Below, in pieces: positions 9,102 to 19,857 of a stretch of 64,000 nucleotides of DNA. Position numbers and translations under genes: made by a program. The notes beneath the pieces are model-generated. The model was not told the origin of the DNA and made no database searches. It saw only the letters and a list, made by a program, of their open reading frames with translations. Source of the stretch: Serratia marcescens (GTDB lineage: Bacteria > Pseudomonadota > Gammaproteobacteria > Enterobacterales > Enterobacteriaceae). How positions within the stretch are numbered: position 1 is the first letter of the stretch; each line of letters starts with the position of its first letter. The stretch spans positions 992,001 through 1,056,000 of the forward strand of contig NZ_JARVZZ010000001.1 of assembly GCF_029846115.1 (NCBI RefSeq), in the 5' to 3' direction.

Positions 9102-9464
9102 ATGAAAGAGAAAGAAAAGGCAGAGATCAAGCGCCTGAGCGACCTGCTGGACGCCTTGAACCACAAAGATGCGACCGTGATCCAACAGGGCAATCCTGAG
9201 TTGATCGCGCAGCACACCAAAGAAAAAGAGAAACTGGCGACGGAGATCGAGCGCCTGAAAGACGTGCGTGGCGAGAAGCTGAGCGCCGAAGCGCAGAAGC
9301 TGAGCAAACTGCCGTTCAGCCGCGAGATCACCAAGAAAGAGCAGGCCGATATGGGCGCGCTGAAGAAAAGCGCGCGCGGGCTGATCGTTGTGCACCCGAT
9401 GACCGCGCTGGGCCGCGAGATGGGCCTGAAAGCGGTCACCGGTTACGCCAAGAAAGCGTTCTGA
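9102..9464 (+). CDS. yibL: YibL family ribosome-associated protein
   Basis: A 120-residue, charged protein very similar to E. coli YibL. It has an N-terminal coiled coil rich in Lys and Glu (about 1-65) and the conserved C-terminal block [15 protein letters not shown] and [12 protein letters not shown]. YibL has been reported to associate with ribosomes; the role is unclear. In E. coli yibL also lies close to mtlADR, so this is conserved synteny with the lysE/mocR pair placed between. Confidence 0.93.
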   Translation: MKEKEKAEIKRLSDLLDALNHKDATVIQQGNPELIAQHTKEKEKLATEIERLKDVRGEKLSAEAQKLSKLPFSREITKKEQADMGALKKSARGLIVVHPMTALGREMGLKAVTGYAKKAF

Positions 9465-9475
9465 ACCCCCGGGCG

Positions 9476-10255
9476 TCAGACCTTGGTGGTGAAATACGCC
9501 TTGGTCTGATAGGGCACGGTGACCGTGTCCTGGCCCCGCAGTTCCTCTTCTTCCTCCACCAGCTGGCGCAACCGCTCGATAACCTGCTCTTGTTGCGGCT
9601 GCGGCAGCGCGGCGATAAAACTGGTTGAACGCACCCGGTTGTAGATCACGTCCTCCACCGCGCCGCGGTGACCCAGCATAAACACCTGCTCCTGCAGCGG
9701 TTCAAATCCTTTGAACGGGAAGAACTTGCGCCATTCGCCGGTATAGAAACGCGGCGCATCGCCTTCGTGGCGATCGACGATCTGATTCAGTTTACGCACC
9801 CAGCCGACGCGCGCATCGCGCATGTTCCACACCAGACCGAGTTTGCCGCCGGGCTTGAGGATGCGCTGGATTTCCGCCAGCGCCTGCGGCGTGGCGAACC
9901 AGTGGAAGGATTGGGCGCACACCACCGCATCGACCGACTCGTCCGGCAACGGGATCGCCTCGGCGGTGCCCGCCAGCGTTTTCACCTGTGGCAGCGCCGC
10001 CGACAGTTTTTCCAGCATTTGCGGCACCGGTTCGACGGCGATCACCTGCGCGCCGGTTTCCAGCAGGCGCGGGGTGAACTTGCCGGTGCCGGCGCCGAGA
10101 TCGATGACCGTCATGCCGGGGTGCAGGCCGATAGTCTCACGCAGCCAGGCGGCGATTTCCGGCGGGTAATCCGGCCGGCCCTTCACATAGCGATCGGCAT
10201 TGGCCTGATAGCCTTCGGCGGCGGCGTGATGAATCGAATGGGTCGGGGTGGTCAT
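9476..10255 (-). CDS. Class I SAM-dependent methyltransferase
   Basis: A 259-residue cytoplasmic protein with a methyltransferase-11 type Rossmann fold. Motif I (VIDLGAGTGKFTPRLLE) is at about residues 50-66, the acidic residue of motif II is in VIAVEPVPQML, and DAVVCAQSFHWF lies further on. The His-Trp at that position is common in the UbiE/Tam-like group. AGGAG precedes the ATG. The substrate cannot be told. It converges on yibL with only 11 bases between the stops. Confidence 0.88.
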   Translation of the reverse strand: MTTPTHSIHHAAAEGYQANADRYVKGRPDYPPEIAAWLRETIGLHPGMTVIDLGAGTGKFTPRLLETGAQVIAVEPVPQMLEKLSAALPQVKTLAGTAEAIPLPDESVDAVVCAQSFHWFATPQALAEIQRILKPGGKLGLVWNMRDARVGWVRKLNQIVDRHEGDAPRFYTGEWRKFFPFKGFEPLQEQVFMLGHRGAVEDVIYNRVRSTSFIAALPQPQQEQVIERLRQLVEEEEELRGQDTVTVPYQTKAYFTTKV

Positions 10256-10357
10256 ATACCTGGCTCCTGGCTGAAAAACACGCGGCTACAGTATAGGCGG
10301 AAGAATAGGGTTAACGCGGCATTCGGCGCACGTTTTTCATCTTTTCCGCCCGCGATT

Positions 10358-11029
10358 TCAACGGCCGAGCAGGCGGCGGTTGAAGTCCTCGAGGCGCCCT
10401 TCGGTAAGCCGCGTGAGCATGGTCTTGCTCCAGCTGGCGGAGAGGCCGGCCACCGCCAACAGGCGGCGATACTGTTCCGCGTCGAACGGCATGTGCCAGG
10501 CGATGGCGATGGCTTCGGCGACCGACACGTCGCTGTTGCGCGCCGCCAGCTCCAGCGGACGATCGCCGCTGACCGCGCCCGGCGACACCACCCGATACAG
10601 CCAGCCGCAGCGGCCGCTTTGCTGCATCAGCACCGAAATGTCCTCGATGGCGAAGTGATAGTTGAGCTTGAAGCACGGCGAGCGCGGCTGAGTGACCTGG
10701 ATCAGCGCTTCGCCCCAGCGGAAGATGTCGCCCATAAACACATTGTGTTCGGTCAGCCCTTCGGTGGAGATATTCTCGCCAAAGGCCGGGGCGCAAAACT
10801 GCTCTGCCTGCGCCGGAAACTGCTCGCGCCAGTGGGCGTAATGCTCGCGCGGGTAGTGGCACAGCGCGCGGTCCGGCCCGCCGTGGTAGCTTTTTTCCGC
10901 CTGTTCGTCGCCTTCCAGGCCGAGCGGCGTGAGCCGGATGGCGCCATCCACCTGGCGTTTGGCGATGGCGCTGGGGCGCCCGCCTTCGTAGGGTTGAATA
11001 TTGCCGATGTAAACGTCTGGGTGATGCAT
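10358..11029 (-). CDS. yiiM: MOSC domain protein YiiM
   Basis: A 223-residue protein matching E. coli YiiM, a molybdenum-cofactor sulfurase C-terminal (MOSC) domain protein needed for detoxifying N-hydroxylated base analogues such as 6-hydroxylaminopurine. Visible family blocks are LEGDEQAEKSYHGGPDRALCHYP, FGENIST and the cysteine motif TQPRSPCFKL, where the Cys is the expected molybdenum ligand. The frame extends to 11089, but the ATG at 11029 has GGAGG eight bases upstream and matches the family start. It is a separate unit from the methyltransferase. Confidence 0.92.
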   Translation of the reverse strand: MHHPDVYIGNIQPYEGGRPSAIAKRQVDGAIRLTPLGLEGDEQAEKSYHGGPDRALCHYPREHYAHWREQFPAQAEQFCAPAFGENISTEGLTEHNVFMGDIFRWGEALIQVTQPRSPCFKLNYHFAIEDISVLMQQSGRCGWLYRVVSPGAVSGDRPLELAARNSDVSVAEAIAIAWHMPFDAEQYRRLLAVAGLSASWSKTMLTRLTEGRLEDFNRRLLGR

Positions 11030-11094
11030 GTGCGCCTCCGTGTCTCGCGTCGAAGGCTCAGCATAGCCTGAGTTGTGCCGGGGGGACATAACAA

Positions 11095-11118
11095 CCCGCC
11101 CGAAAATCCTCGGGCGGG
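11095..11118 (-). terminator. Terminator hairpin after the chemoreceptor gene
   Basis: A 9-bp stem (CCCGCCCGA at 11095-11103, TCGGGCGGG at 11110-11118) with a 6-base loop. On the minus strand it is followed by TTGTTATG, a weak T-tract, 11 bases past the stop. Confidence 0.65.
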
Positions 11119-11128
11119 CGGCGGGGCG

Positions 11129-13057
11129 TCAGAAGGTGGTCCAGTTCTCTTCCGCTGCGGCGTTGGCGGTCGCGGGTTTTACGGCAGGGGCTTTCACCGC
11201 GGCGGCTTTCACGGCGGCGGGTTCGGTCTGCTCCGCCAAACGGAACACCGAGACGCTCTGCAGCAGCATGTCGGCCTGTTCTTCCAGCGAATCGGCGGCG
11301 GCGGCGGACTCTTCCACCAGCGCGGCGTTCTGCTGGGTGGTGTGGTCCATCTCGACGATTGCCTGGCCAATCTGGGCGATGCCGCGTGTCTGTTCATCGG
11401 AGGCGGCGGCGATCTCGGCCATGATGTCGCGCACGTGGGTGACCGAACGGACGATCTGTTCCATGGTGTTGCCGGTGCTTTCCACCAGTTCGGTGCCGGT
11501 TTTCACCCGGCTGACCGATTCGGCGATCAGCCCTTCGATCTCCTTGGCCGCCTGGGCGCTGCGGCTCGCCAGGCTGCGCACTTCGCTGGCGACCACCGAG
11601 AAGCCGCGGCCCTGTTCGCCGGCGCGCGCCGCCTCTACCGCGGCGTTGAGCGCCAGGATATTGGTCTGGAAGGCAATGCCGTTGATCAGGGTGGTAATTT
11701 CGGCGATACGCTGCGAGCTGCTGGAGATATCGCGCATGGTGCTGACCACGTTCTCCACCAGCTTGCCGCCCTGTTGCGCGGTCTGCGAGGCGTCGGTGGC
11801 CAGCTGATTGGCGTGGTGGGCGTTGTCGGCGTTCTGTTTCACCGTGGCGGTCAGCTGTTCCATGCTGGCAGCGGTTTCCTCGACCGCCGCCGCCTGCTGC
11901 TCGGTGCGGGAAGAGAGATCGGTGTTGCCGGCGGCGATTTCCGCAGAGGCGGTAGAAACCTGGCTGACCCCCATCTGGATCTTCTCAATCATGGTGCGCA
12001 GGTTTTGGCTCATCGCCGCCACCGCGTTCAGCAACTGCCCCAGCTCGTCGCGGCGGGTGCTGGTCTGCGCCTGGCGCAGGTCGCCGCCGGCGATGCGCTC
12101 CGCCATCGCCAGGGTGCTGTGCAGCGGACGGGTGATCTGCAGCGTGATGCGCCAGGCGATAAGCACCCCGGCGATGATGGCGATCAGGGTGGTGATGCCC
12201 ATTTGCAGCTGCGCCAGATTGATGTTGTTGCGCGTCTGCACCAGCTCGTCCTGCATAAAGGCGTTGACCAGCATGCCGATCGCTTGCGCGCGTTCGCCGA
12301 GCTGCCGGCTGATCTGCTGCTCGTGCTCATAGGCCGGCAGGTAAGCCGCGATGCGGTTTTTGTAATCGTCCAGGGCGGCCAGCAGCGGCTGCAGCTGCGG
12401 GCGCTGCGCGTCGCTGACCCGGCGGCTCAGCGCGTTGGCCGCGTCGCGGGCGTCGTCGATGGCCGCCATCAGTGGGGCTTCGGTTTCCTTGTTCAGGCTC
12501 AGCAGCAGGCCGCGCGCGCCGTAGCGCACCTGGGTCAGCTTCTGGTTCAGTTGGATAAAGGCCAGCTGCAGATCGCCGTTGGTCAGTTGGCGTTCCACCT
12601 GGCTCAGGCTGGCCTGCACTTCCGACATGTTCCAGCTCTGGCGCACCGCGTCTTTCGCCGTGACCGCCTGCTCAAAGACTTTTTGCTGCTGTTGATATTC
12701 CCCGATCAGCGTCACCAGACGCTGCAGATCCTTGCGGCTTTGGGCGTCCCAGTCCAGCGCCTGCCCCTGGTCTATCAGTTTGACGGCGTTCTCAATATTG
12801 GCGCGGTTGTTCTGAATGTACTCCGGCCGGTAGGTCTGGCCGTACATGGCGCGGTTGTATTTGGCCTGGTTGATCTCCTCGTTCAGCCGGTTGCTGAAGT
12901 CGATGCGATCGGCGCGGGATTCGATGATGTGCAGATATTGCGCCCCGGTGCCGGCGATGACCACCGCCAACAGCAGCAACAACGCGAAGCCGAGACCGAG
13001 CTTTTTACCTACGGTGAGATGAGTGAACTTTCCTGCCAATGCTTGCAATGCCGCCAT
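11129..13057 (-). CDS. Methyl-accepting chemotaxis protein
   Basis: A 642-residue chemoreceptor. One membrane segment is at about residues 19-40, a long periplasmic helical region spans about 41-284, and a second segment lies at about 285-305 (GITTLIAIIAGVLIAW). HAMP and the cytoplasmic signalling domain follow, with a hairpin tip containing GIAFQTNILALNAAVEAARAG. The protein ends in NWTTF, a CheR/CheB docking pentapeptide of the xWxxF type. The periplasmic part is longer than in Tsr or Tar and suggests a helical bimodular (HBM) sensor; that, and the ligand, are inference. The ATG at 13057 is chosen for its GGAGAAGGA-type upstream site; the frame runs further to 13117. Confidence 0.93.
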   Translation of the reverse strand: MAALQALAGKFTHLTVGKKLGLGFALLLLLAVVIAGTGAQYLHIIESRADRIDFSNRLNEEINQAKYNRAMYGQTYRPEYIQNNRANIENAVKLIDQGQALDWDAQSRKDLQRLVTLIGEYQQQQKVFEQAVTAKDAVRQSWNMSEVQASLSQVERQLTNGDLQLAFIQLNQKLTQVRYGARGLLLSLNKETEAPLMAAIDDARDAANALSRRVSDAQRPQLQPLLAALDDYKNRIAAYLPAYEHEQQISRQLGERAQAIGMLVNAFMQDELVQTRNNINLAQLQMGITTLIAIIAGVLIAWRITLQITRPLHSTLAMAERIAGGDLRQAQTSTRRDELGQLLNAVAAMSQNLRTMIEKIQMGVSQVSTASAEIAAGNTDLSSRTEQQAAAVEETAASMEQLTATVKQNADNAHHANQLATDASQTAQQGGKLVENVVSTMRDISSSSQRIAEITTLINGIAFQTNILALNAAVEAARAGEQGRGFSVVASEVRSLASRSAQAAKEIEGLIAESVSRVKTGTELVESTGNTMEQIVRSVTHVRDIMAEIAAASDEQTRGIAQIGQAIVEMDHTTQQNAALVEESAAAADSLEEQADMLLQSVSVFRLAEQTEPAAVKAAAVKAPAVKPATANAAAEENWTTF

Positions 13058-13136
13058 AGCGTTTTTCCTTCTCCGGGCGAACGTCAATTGAACAAACCAT
13101 CGGCAAGAAGTGGTCAAACTTTAGCGGATTTCAGGC

Positions 13137-13160
13137 AAAAAAATACCCGCCGGTGGCGGG
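13137..13160 (-). terminator. Terminator after sodA
   Basis: Stem CCCGCC (13146-13151) and GGCGGG (13155-13160) with a 3-base loop. On the minus strand the stem is followed by TATTTTTTT. It lies 23 bases past the sodA stop. Confidence 0.88.
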
Positions 13161-13182
13161 CATCTTCATCAACGGGGGCGAA

Positions 13183-13803
13183 TTACTTCTTCGCGGCGAA
13201 GCGTGCGGCGGCTTCGTCCCAGTTGACCACGTTCCAGAACGCCTTGATGTAGTCAGGACGTTTGTTCTGATATTTCAGGTAGTAAGCGTGTTCCCACACG
13301 TCCAGGCCGATGATTGGGAAACCGGAAGCACCGGCAACGGCTTCGCCCATCAGCGGGCTGTCCTGGTTAGCGGTAGACACCACGGCCAGTTTGCCGTCTT
13401 TCAGCACCAGCCAGGCCCAACCGGAACCGAAGCGGGTGGCTGCGGCTTTCTCGAACTCTTCCTGGAATTTCTCAACGCTGCCGAAATCGCGCTCGATGGC
13501 CGCTTTCAGATCGCCGCCCAGCGTGGTGCCGGTTTTCAGGTTTTTCCAGAAGAAGCTGTGGTTGGCGTGGCCGCCGGCGTTGTTGCGCATGAAGGTGCGT
13601 TTGTCGGCAGGCACTTTATCCAGATCCTGGATCAGCTCTTCAACGCTGTATTTGGCCAGCTCAGGGTAGGCTTCCAGCACGGTGTTGGCGTTGTTGACGT
13701 AGGTCTGGTGGTGTTTGGTGTGATGGATTTCCATCGTCTGCTTGTCGAAATGCGGTTCCAGTGCGTCGTAAGCGTACGGCAGGGATGGCAGTGAATAACT
13801 CAT
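13183..13803 (-). CDS. sodA: Superoxide dismutase [Mn]
   Basis: A 206-residue cytosolic enzyme that dismutates superoxide to peroxide and oxygen. The length equals E. coli SodA. Metal ligands are visible: the first His in [15 protein letters not shown], a His in [11 protein letters not shown], and the [11 protein letters not shown] signature holding the Asp and His. The manganese type is favoured by [18 protein letters not shown]. The frame extends to 13848, but the ATG at 13803 gives the family N-terminus [20 protein letters not shown] Fur-like box lies about 80 bases upstream. Confidence 0.97.
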   Translation of the reverse strand: MSYSLPSLPYAYDALEPHFDKQTMEIHHTKHHQTYVNNANTVLEAYPELAKYSVEELIQDLDKVPADKRTFMRNNAGGHANHSFFWKNLKTGTTLGGDLKAAIERDFGSVEKFQEEFEKAAATRFGSGWAWLVLKDGKLAVVSTANQDSPLMGEAVAGASGFPIIGLDVWEHAYYLKYQNKRPDYIKAFWNVVNWDEAAARFAAKK

Positions 13804-13882
13804 AATCATCATCTCCAGTGGTGTATGGGCGGCGCAAAGGGCGAGCACCGCGTAAGCAGTCGGATCATTATAGTTAATTAAA

Positions 13883-13905
13883 TGATATTGAAAATGATTA
13901 TCAAT
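13883..13905 (-). promoter_or_regulatory. Fur box upstream of sodA
   Basis: The A+T-rich stretch at 13883-13905, with ATATTGAAAATGATTATC inside, matches the Fur consensus built from GATAAT units. It lies 80-102 bases upstream of sodA. sodA is iron-repressed through Fur in E. coli. The rest of the 416-base gap to fdoG shows no gene. Confidence 0.75.
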
Positions 13906-14219
13906 GCCCTGTGAACTGTGTGGTTAATGAGCGGGTCGCTGCGCTAACATACTGATAGAAGAGGGCGGCGGGGGGCCGTGTCAAGCCGTCGATCCGGCGC
14001 GTGGGTTACTCTCTATACTGTAGGGAGCGCCAACGCCGAAATGTATCGAAATGTGCCAATGCGTTCACTGAATGAGCACGAGTGTGTAACAACCACAAGC
14101 ACGCTGTGGTAATATGGCCGGCGTTCGTAGCAAGCATAACAACAGTGACATTCGCGTTTGCCGCGCTAGCGGGCAGGCGCATTTGAACAATGTGACAATC
14201 GAGAGTAAAGGAGACCCCC

Positions 14220-17200
14220 ATGCAGGTCAGCAGAAGGCAGTTCTTTAAGATCTGCGCTGGCGGTATGGCAGGAACGACGGTGGCCGCGCTGGGCTTTGCC
14301 CCCGACGTGGCGTTGGCGGAAACCCGGCAGTACAAACTGCTGCGCGCCCGCGAGACCCGTAATACCTGTACGTATTGTTCCGTCGGCTGTGGGCTGTTGA
14401 TGTACAGCCTTGGTGATGGCGCCAAGAACGCCAAAGAAAGCATTTTCCATATCGAAGGGGACCCGGATCATCCGGTAAACCGCGGCGCGCTTTGCCCGAA
14501 AGGCGCCGGTCTGGTTGACTTCATCCACAGCGAAAGCCGCCTCAAGTACCCGGAATACCGGGCGCCAGGGTCGGACAAATGGCAACGCATCAGCTGGGAC
14601 GACGCCTTCACCCGCATCGCCAAGCTGGTGAAAGAAGACCGCGACGCCAACTTCATCAAAACCAACGATCAGGGCGTTACCGTCAACCGTTGGCTGACCA
14701 CCGGCATGCTGTGCGCCTCGGCCGCCAGCAACGAAACCGGTTTTCTGTCGCAAAAATTTAGTCGCGCTCTCGGCATGCTTGCCGTAGACAACCAGGCGCG
14801 TGTCTGACACGGACCAACGGTAGCAAGTCTTGCTCCAACATTTGGTCGCGGTGCGATGACCAACCACTGGGTTGATATCAAGAACGCGAATTTGATTATC
14901 GTCATGGGCGGTAATGCGGCGGAAGCGCATCCGGTGGGGTTCCGCTGGGCGATGGAAGCCAAAATACACAACAATGCCAAGCTGATCGTGATCGATCCGC
15001 GCTTTACCCGAACCGCATCGGTGGCGGACTTCTACACGCCGATCCGCTCCGGGACCGACATCGCTTTCCTGTCGGGCGTGTTGCTGTATCTGATGACCAA
15101 CAACAAGTTCAACCGCGAATACGTCGAGGCCTACACCAACGCCAGCCTGCTGGTGCGGGAAGATTTTGCCTTCGAAGACGGCTTGTTCAGCGGCTACGAC
15201 GCGGAAAACCGCAAGTACGACAAAACCACCTGGAATTACCAGTTCGACGAGAACGGCTTCGCCAAGCGCGACGTCACGCTGCAGGATCCGCGCTGCGTGT
15301 GGAACATGCTGAAGCAGCACGTGAGCCGCTACACGCCTGACGTGGTGACCAACATCTGCGGCACGCCGAAGGACGATTTCCTCAAGGTGTGCGAATACAT
15401 CGCCGAAACCTGCGTCGCGGATAAAACCGCTTCGTTCCTGTACGCCCTGGGCTGGACTCAGCACTCGGTCGGCGCGCAGAACATCCGCACCATGGCGATG
15501 ATCCAGCTGCTGCTCGGCAACATGGGCATGGCGGGCGGCGGCGTCAACGCGCTGCGCGGCCACTCCAACATCCAGGGTCTGACCGATCTCGGCCTGCTGT
15601 CGCAGAGCCTGCCGGGCTACATGACGCTGCCGTCGGAGAAACAGACCGATCTCGAGACCTACCTGAAGGCCAACACGCCGAAGGCGCTGCTGCCGGGCCA
15701 GGTGAACTACTGGGGCAACTACCCGAAATTCTTCGTCAGCATGATGAAGACTTTCTACGGCGACAAGGCGCAGAAGGACAACAGCTGGGGCTTTGACTGG
15801 TTGCCGAAGTGGGACAAAGGCTACGACGTGCTGCAGTACTTCGAGATGATGGCGCAGGGCAAGGTCAACGGCTACTTCTGCCAGGGCTTTAACCCGGTGG
15901 CGTCGTTCCCGAACAAAAACAAGGTAGTGGCTTCGCTGTCCAAGCTGAAGTTCCTGGTGACCATCGATCCGTTGAACACCGAGACCTCCAACTTCTGGCA
16001 GAACCACGGCGAGTTTAACGAGGTAGACCCTTCGCAGATCCAGACCGAAGTGTTCCGCCTGCCGTCTACCTGCTTCGCCGAAGAAAACGGCTCGATCGTC
16101 AACTCCGGCCGCTGGCTGCAGTGGCACTGGAAAGGCGCGGACGCCCCGGGCGAAGCGCTGAACGACGGCGAGATCCTGGCGGGCATCTTCAGCCGCCTGC
16201 GCGAGATGTATGCGCGCGACGGCGGTGCGGTGCCAGAACAGGTGCTGAACATGACCTGGGACTACCTGACGCCGGACAACCCGGCGCCGGAAGAGGTGGC
16301 GCAGGAAAACAACGGCAAGGCGCTGGCGGATCTACTGGATGCCGACGGCAAAGTGCTGGTGAAAAAAGGCGAGCTGCTCAGCTCGTTCGCGCAGCTGCGT
16401 GACGACGGCACCACCGCCAGCGGCTGCTGGATCTTCGCCGGCAGCTGGACGCCGGCCGGCAACCAGATGGCGCGGCGTGACAACGCCGATCCGTCCGGCC
16501 TCGGCAATACGCTGGGCTGGGCCTGGGCATGGCCGCTCAACCGCCGCATCCTGTACAACCGCGCCTCGGCGGACCCGCAGGGTAAACCGTGGGATCCGAA
16601 ACGCCAACTGCTGGAGTGGGACGGCGCCAAGTGGGTCGGGGCCGATATCCCGGACTACAGCACCGCCGCGCCGGGCAGCGACGTCGGGCCGTTCATCATG
16701 CAGCCGGAAGGCATGGGCCGCCTGTTCGCCACCGACAAGATGGCGGAAGGGCCGTTCCCTGAACACTACGAGCCGTTCGAAACGCCGCTCGGCACCAACC
16801 CGCTGCACCCGAACGTGGTGTCCAACCCGGCGGCGCGCGTGTTCAAGGACGATCTGGCGGCGATGGGCAAATCCGACAAGTTCCCTTACGTCGGCACCAC
16901 CTATCGTCTGACCGAGCACTTCCACTACTGGACCAAGCACGCGCGGCTGAACGCCATCGCGCAGCCGGAGCAGTTCGTGGAGATCGGCGAAAAGCTGGCG
17001 GAGAAGAAGGGCATCAAGCAGGGCGACACCGTGAAAGTCAGCTCCAACCGCGGCTACATCAAGGCCAAGGCGGTGGTGACCAAGCGTATTCGCACACTGC
17101 AGGTGCACGGCCAGGAAGTCGACACCATCGGCATCCCGATCCACTGGGGTTACGAAGGGGTGGCGAAGAAAGGCTTTATCGCCAACACGCTGACGCCGTT

Positions 17201-17267
17201 CGTCGGCGACGCCAATACGCAAACGCCGGAGTTCAAGGCGTTCCTGGTCAACGTGGAAAAGGTGTAA
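14220..17267 (+). CDS. fdoG: Formate dehydrogenase-O major subunit, selenoprotein
   Basis: A 1015-residue periplasmic catalytic subunit that oxidises formate to CO2 and passes electrons to FdoH. A Tat signal (SRRQFFK) occupies residues 4-10 and the [4Fe-4S] cluster motif CTYCSVGC follows at about 50. An in-frame TGA at 14805-14807 is codon 196; it falls exactly where E. coli FdoG and FdnG have selenocysteine, and homology runs straight through (QARV-U-HGPTVASL). The length with readthrough agrees with E. coli FdoG (1016). Molybdopterin-binding regions such as GGNAAEAHPVGFRW and GWTQHSVGAQN follow. First gene of fdoGHI-fdhE. Confidence 0.97.
14805..14844 (+). promoter_or_regulatory. SECIS element in fdoG
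   Basis: Just after the UGA codon, AGCA (14822-14825) and TGCT (14831-14834) pair across a loop AGTCT. This resembles the SECIS hairpin of E. coli fdhF and fdnG, which also shows GU in the apical loop. It is the expected site for SelB-GTP-Sec-tRNA. Confidence 0.85.
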
Positions 17268-17279
17268 CGGAGACGAATT

Positions 17280-18182
17280 ATGGCCATGCAATCTCAAGAC
17301 ATCATTCGTAAATCCGCCACCAATGGTTTCACGCCGGCGCCGCGCGCCCGTGACCACCAGGAAGAAGTGGCCAAGCTGATCGATGTCACCACCTGTATCG
17401 GCTGCAAGGCCTGTCAGGTGGCCTGTTCCGAATGGAACGACATCCGCGACGAAGTGGGGCACAACGTCGGGGTGTACGATAACCCCGCCGATCTGACCGC
17501 CAAGTCGTGGACGGTGATGCGCTTCTCCGAGGTGGAGGAAAACGGCAAGCTGGAATGGCTGATCCGCAAGGATGGCTGCATGCACTGCGCCGATCCGGGC
17601 TGCCTGAAGGCCTGCCCGTCGGAAGGCGCGATCATTCAGTACGCCAACGGCATCGTCGACTTCCAGTCCGAGCACTGCATCGGCTGCGGCTACTGCATCG
17701 CCGGCTGCCCGTTCGACGTGCCGCGCATGAACAAGGACGACAACCGGGTGTACAAGTGCACCCTGTGCGTCGACCGCGTGGACGTCGGCCAGGAACCGGC
17801 CTGCGTGAAAACCTGCCCGACCGGCGCCATTCACTTCGGCACCAAGGAAGCGATGAAGCAGGTGGCGGCGGATCGCGTCAGCGAGCTGAACACCCGCGGC
17901 TACCAGAACGCCGGTTTGTACGATCCGGCGGGGGTGGGTGGCACGCACGTGATGTATGTGCTGCACCACGCCGACAAACCGCAGCTGTACCACGGTTTGC
18001 CGGACAACCCGAGCATCAGCCCGGCGGTGACCTTCTGGAAGGGCGTGTGGAAACCCCTGGCGGCCATCGGCTTTGCCGCCACCTTCGCGGCCAGCGTGTT
18101 CCACTATGTCGGCGTCGGGCCTAACCGCGTCGACGATGAGGACGAGCACGACGAGTCGCATGACGAGGAGACGCGCAAATGA
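17280..18182 (+). CDS. fdoH: Formate dehydrogenase-O iron-sulfur subunit
   Basis: A 300-residue electron-transfer subunit with four [4Fe-4S] clusters. Visible cysteine groups are [11 protein letters not shown] (about 39-49), [24 protein letters not shown] and CTLCVDR with CVKTC. One C-terminal membrane segment (about 256-280, [23 protein letters not shown]) anchors it in the inner membrane, facing the periplasm. It carries electrons from FdoG to the cytochrome FdoI. The start lies 12 bases after the fdoG stop, and the end overlaps fdoI by four bases (ATGA). Confidence 0.97.
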   Translation: MAMQSQDIIRKSATNGFTPAPRARDHQEEVAKLIDVTTCIGCKACQVACSEWNDIRDEVGHNVGVYDNPADLTAKSWTVMRFSEVEENGKLEWLIRKDGCMHCADPGCLKACPSEGAIIQYANGIVDFQSEHCIGCGYCIAGCPFDVPRMNKDDNRVYKCTLCVDRVDVGQEPACVKTCPTGAIHFGTKEAMKQVAADRVSELNTRGYQNAGLYDPAGVGGTHVMYVLHHADKPQLYHGLPDNPSISPAVTFWKGVWKPLAAIGFAATFAASVFHYVGVGPNRVDDEDEHDESHDEETRK

Positions 18183-18814
18183 GAAAGGAAAAGCCCATTC
18201 AGCGTTACAGCGCACCGGAGCGCATCAACCACTGGATCGTGGCGTTCTGCTTCGTGTTCGCCGCCATCAGCGGGCTGGGGTTCTTCTTCCCCTCCTTCAA
18301 CTGGCTGATGAACATCTTCGGGACGCCGCAGCTGGCGCGCATTCTGCACCCGTTTGTCGGGGTGATCATGTTTGCCGCGTTCCTGCTGATGTTCCTGCGC
18401 TACTGGAAGCATAACCTGATCAACCGGGAAGATATCGTCTGGGCCAAGAACATCCACAAAATCGCCATGAACGAGGAAGTGGGTGACACCGGGCGCTATA
18501 ATTTCGGCCAGAAGTGCGTGTTCTGGGCGGCGATTATCAGCCTGGTGCTGTTGCTGGCCAGCGGCGTGGTGATCTGGCGGCCGTATTTTGCGCCGTCGTT
18601 CTCCATCCCGCTGATCCGCATCGCGCTGCTGGTGCATTCGCTGGCCGCGGTCGGCCTGATTATCGTGATTATGGTGCACATTTACGCCGCATTGTGGGTA
18701 AAAGGCACCATTACCGCGATGGTGGAAGGCTGGGTGCCGGCGGCCTGGGCCAAGAAACATCATCCGCGCTGGTACCGTGAGGTCCGCGAGAAACGACAGG
18801 AAGATAAACCCTGA
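18179..18814 (+). CDS. fdoI: Formate dehydrogenase-O cytochrome b556 subunit
   Basis: A 211-residue inner-membrane cytochrome b with four hydrophobic segments (about 18-38, 53-75, 113-135, 148-172) and histidines suited to bind two haems (for example HPFVG and MVHIYAALW). It passes electrons from FdoH to menaquinone or ubiquinone. The start overlaps the fdoH stop (ATGA), and its stop overlaps the fdhE start (TGATG), so translation of the whole unit looks coupled. Confidence 0.96.
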   Translation: MRKEKPIQRYSAPERINHWIVAFCFVFAAISGLGFFFPSFNWLMNIFGTPQLARILHPFVGVIMFAAFLLMFLRYWKHNLINREDIVWAKNIHKIAMNEEVGDTGRYNFGQKCVFWAAIISLVLLLASGVVIWRPYFAPSFSIPLIRIALLVHSLAAVGLIIVIMVHIYAALWVKGTITAMVEGWVPAAWAKKHHPRWYREVREKRQEDKP

Positions 18815-19743
18815 TGAGTATCCGCATCGTTCCTAAAGAGCAGTTAGGGGCACAGCGTGAGAAGTCCACAACGGCGGAGAACATCCCGCCGTTACTTTTC
18901 GCCAACCTGAAAAGCCTGTACAGCCGCCGCGCCGATCGTCTGCGTCAGCTGGCGGTCGACAATCCGCTGGGCGACTACCTGAACTTCGCCGCCGAGCTGG
19001 CGCAGGCGCAGCAGCATGCGCTGCACGATAACCCGTTGCAGCTCGATCTGAGCGAAGCGCTGGCGCAGGGCGCCGCCAGCGGCAAACCGCCGCTCGATCT
19101 GAGCGTGTTCCCGCGCAGCGAGCACTGGCGCAAGCTGCTGACGTCGCTGATCGCCGAGCTGCGCCCGCAGGCGCCGGAGCATATCCTGGCGGTGCTGGAC
19201 AACCTGGAGAAAGCCTCGGCGCACGAGCTGGAGCTGATGGCCGACGCCTTGCTCAACCGCGAGTTCGGCAAGGTGGGCAGCGAGAAGGCGCCGTTTCTCT
19301 GGGCCGCGCTGTCGCTCTATTGGGCGCAGATGGCCAGCCTGATCCCCGGCAAGGCGCGCGCCGAATACGGCGAGCAGCGCCAATTCTGCCCGGTGTGCGG
19401 CAGCATCCCGGTCTCCAGCATGGTGCACATCGGCACCGTCAACGGCCTGCGCTACCTGTACTGCAACCTGTGCGAAAGCGAATGGCACGTGGTGCGGGTG
19501 AAGTGCAGCAACTGCGAGCAGACCCGCGATCTCAACTACTGGTCGCTGGACAGCGAGCAGGCGGCGGTGAAGGCGGAGAGCTGCGGCGACTGCGGCACTT
19601 ACCTGAAGATCCTCTATCAGGAAAAAGACCCGCAGGTCGAAGCGGTGGCCGACGATCTGGCTTCGCTGGTGCTGGACGCCCGCATGGAAGAAGAAGGCTT
19701 CGGCCGCAGCAGCATCAATCCGTTCCTGTTCCCGGCGGAGTAA
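18814..19743 (+). CDS. fdhE: Formate dehydrogenase accessory protein FdhE
   Basis: A 309-residue cytoplasmic protein required for activity of the respiratory formate dehydrogenases; E. coli FdhE is reported as an iron-binding, rubredoxin-like maturation factor. Four Cys pairs are visible: [23 protein letters not shown] and CGDCGTYL (about residues 192-268). It is the last gene of fdoGHI-fdhE, with its ATG overlapping the fdoI stop by one base. A GC-rich hairpin follows at 19748-19771. Confidence 0.96.
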   Translation: MSIRIVPKEQLGAQREKSTTAENIPPLLFANLKSLYSRRADRLRQLAVDNPLGDYLNFAAELAQAQQHALHDNPLQLDLSEALAQGAASGKPPLDLSVFPRSEHWRKLLTSLIAELRPQAPEHILAVLDNLEKASAHELELMADALLNREFGKVGSEKAPFLWAALSLYWAQMASLIPGKARAEYGEQRQFCPVCGSIPVSSMVHIGTVNGLRYLYCNLCESEWHVVRVKCSNCEQTRDLNYWSLDSEQAAVKAESCGDCGTYLKILYQEKDPQVEAVADDLASLVLDARMEEEGFGRSSINPFLFPAE

Positions 19744-19747
19744 CCGC

Positions 19748-19771
19748 CCGGCCCCGTTCGCGCGGGGCCGG
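19748..19771 (+). terminator. Strong hairpin after fdhE
   Basis: A 9-bp GC-only stem (CCGGCCCCG, 19748-19756; CGGGGCCGG, 19763-19771) with loop TTCGCG. It has no T-run, so it may act as an mRNA end protector or a factor-dependent terminator. Confidence 0.6.
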
Positions 19772-19857
19772 ACCAGCAATTTCAGCACGGGCTTCTGGCA
19801 TTCGCCCGGGCGAGTTGCTACGTTTAGGCCATAACGCGCCAAGCGAAAGGAACCACG

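Noticed and set aside
14220..14807. fdoG as a truncated gene ending at TGA 14805-14807, followed by a separate gene
   Set aside because: Homology continues without a gap through the TGA, which is at the known selenocysteine position and is followed by a SECIS-like hairpin; selA, selB and selC are present.
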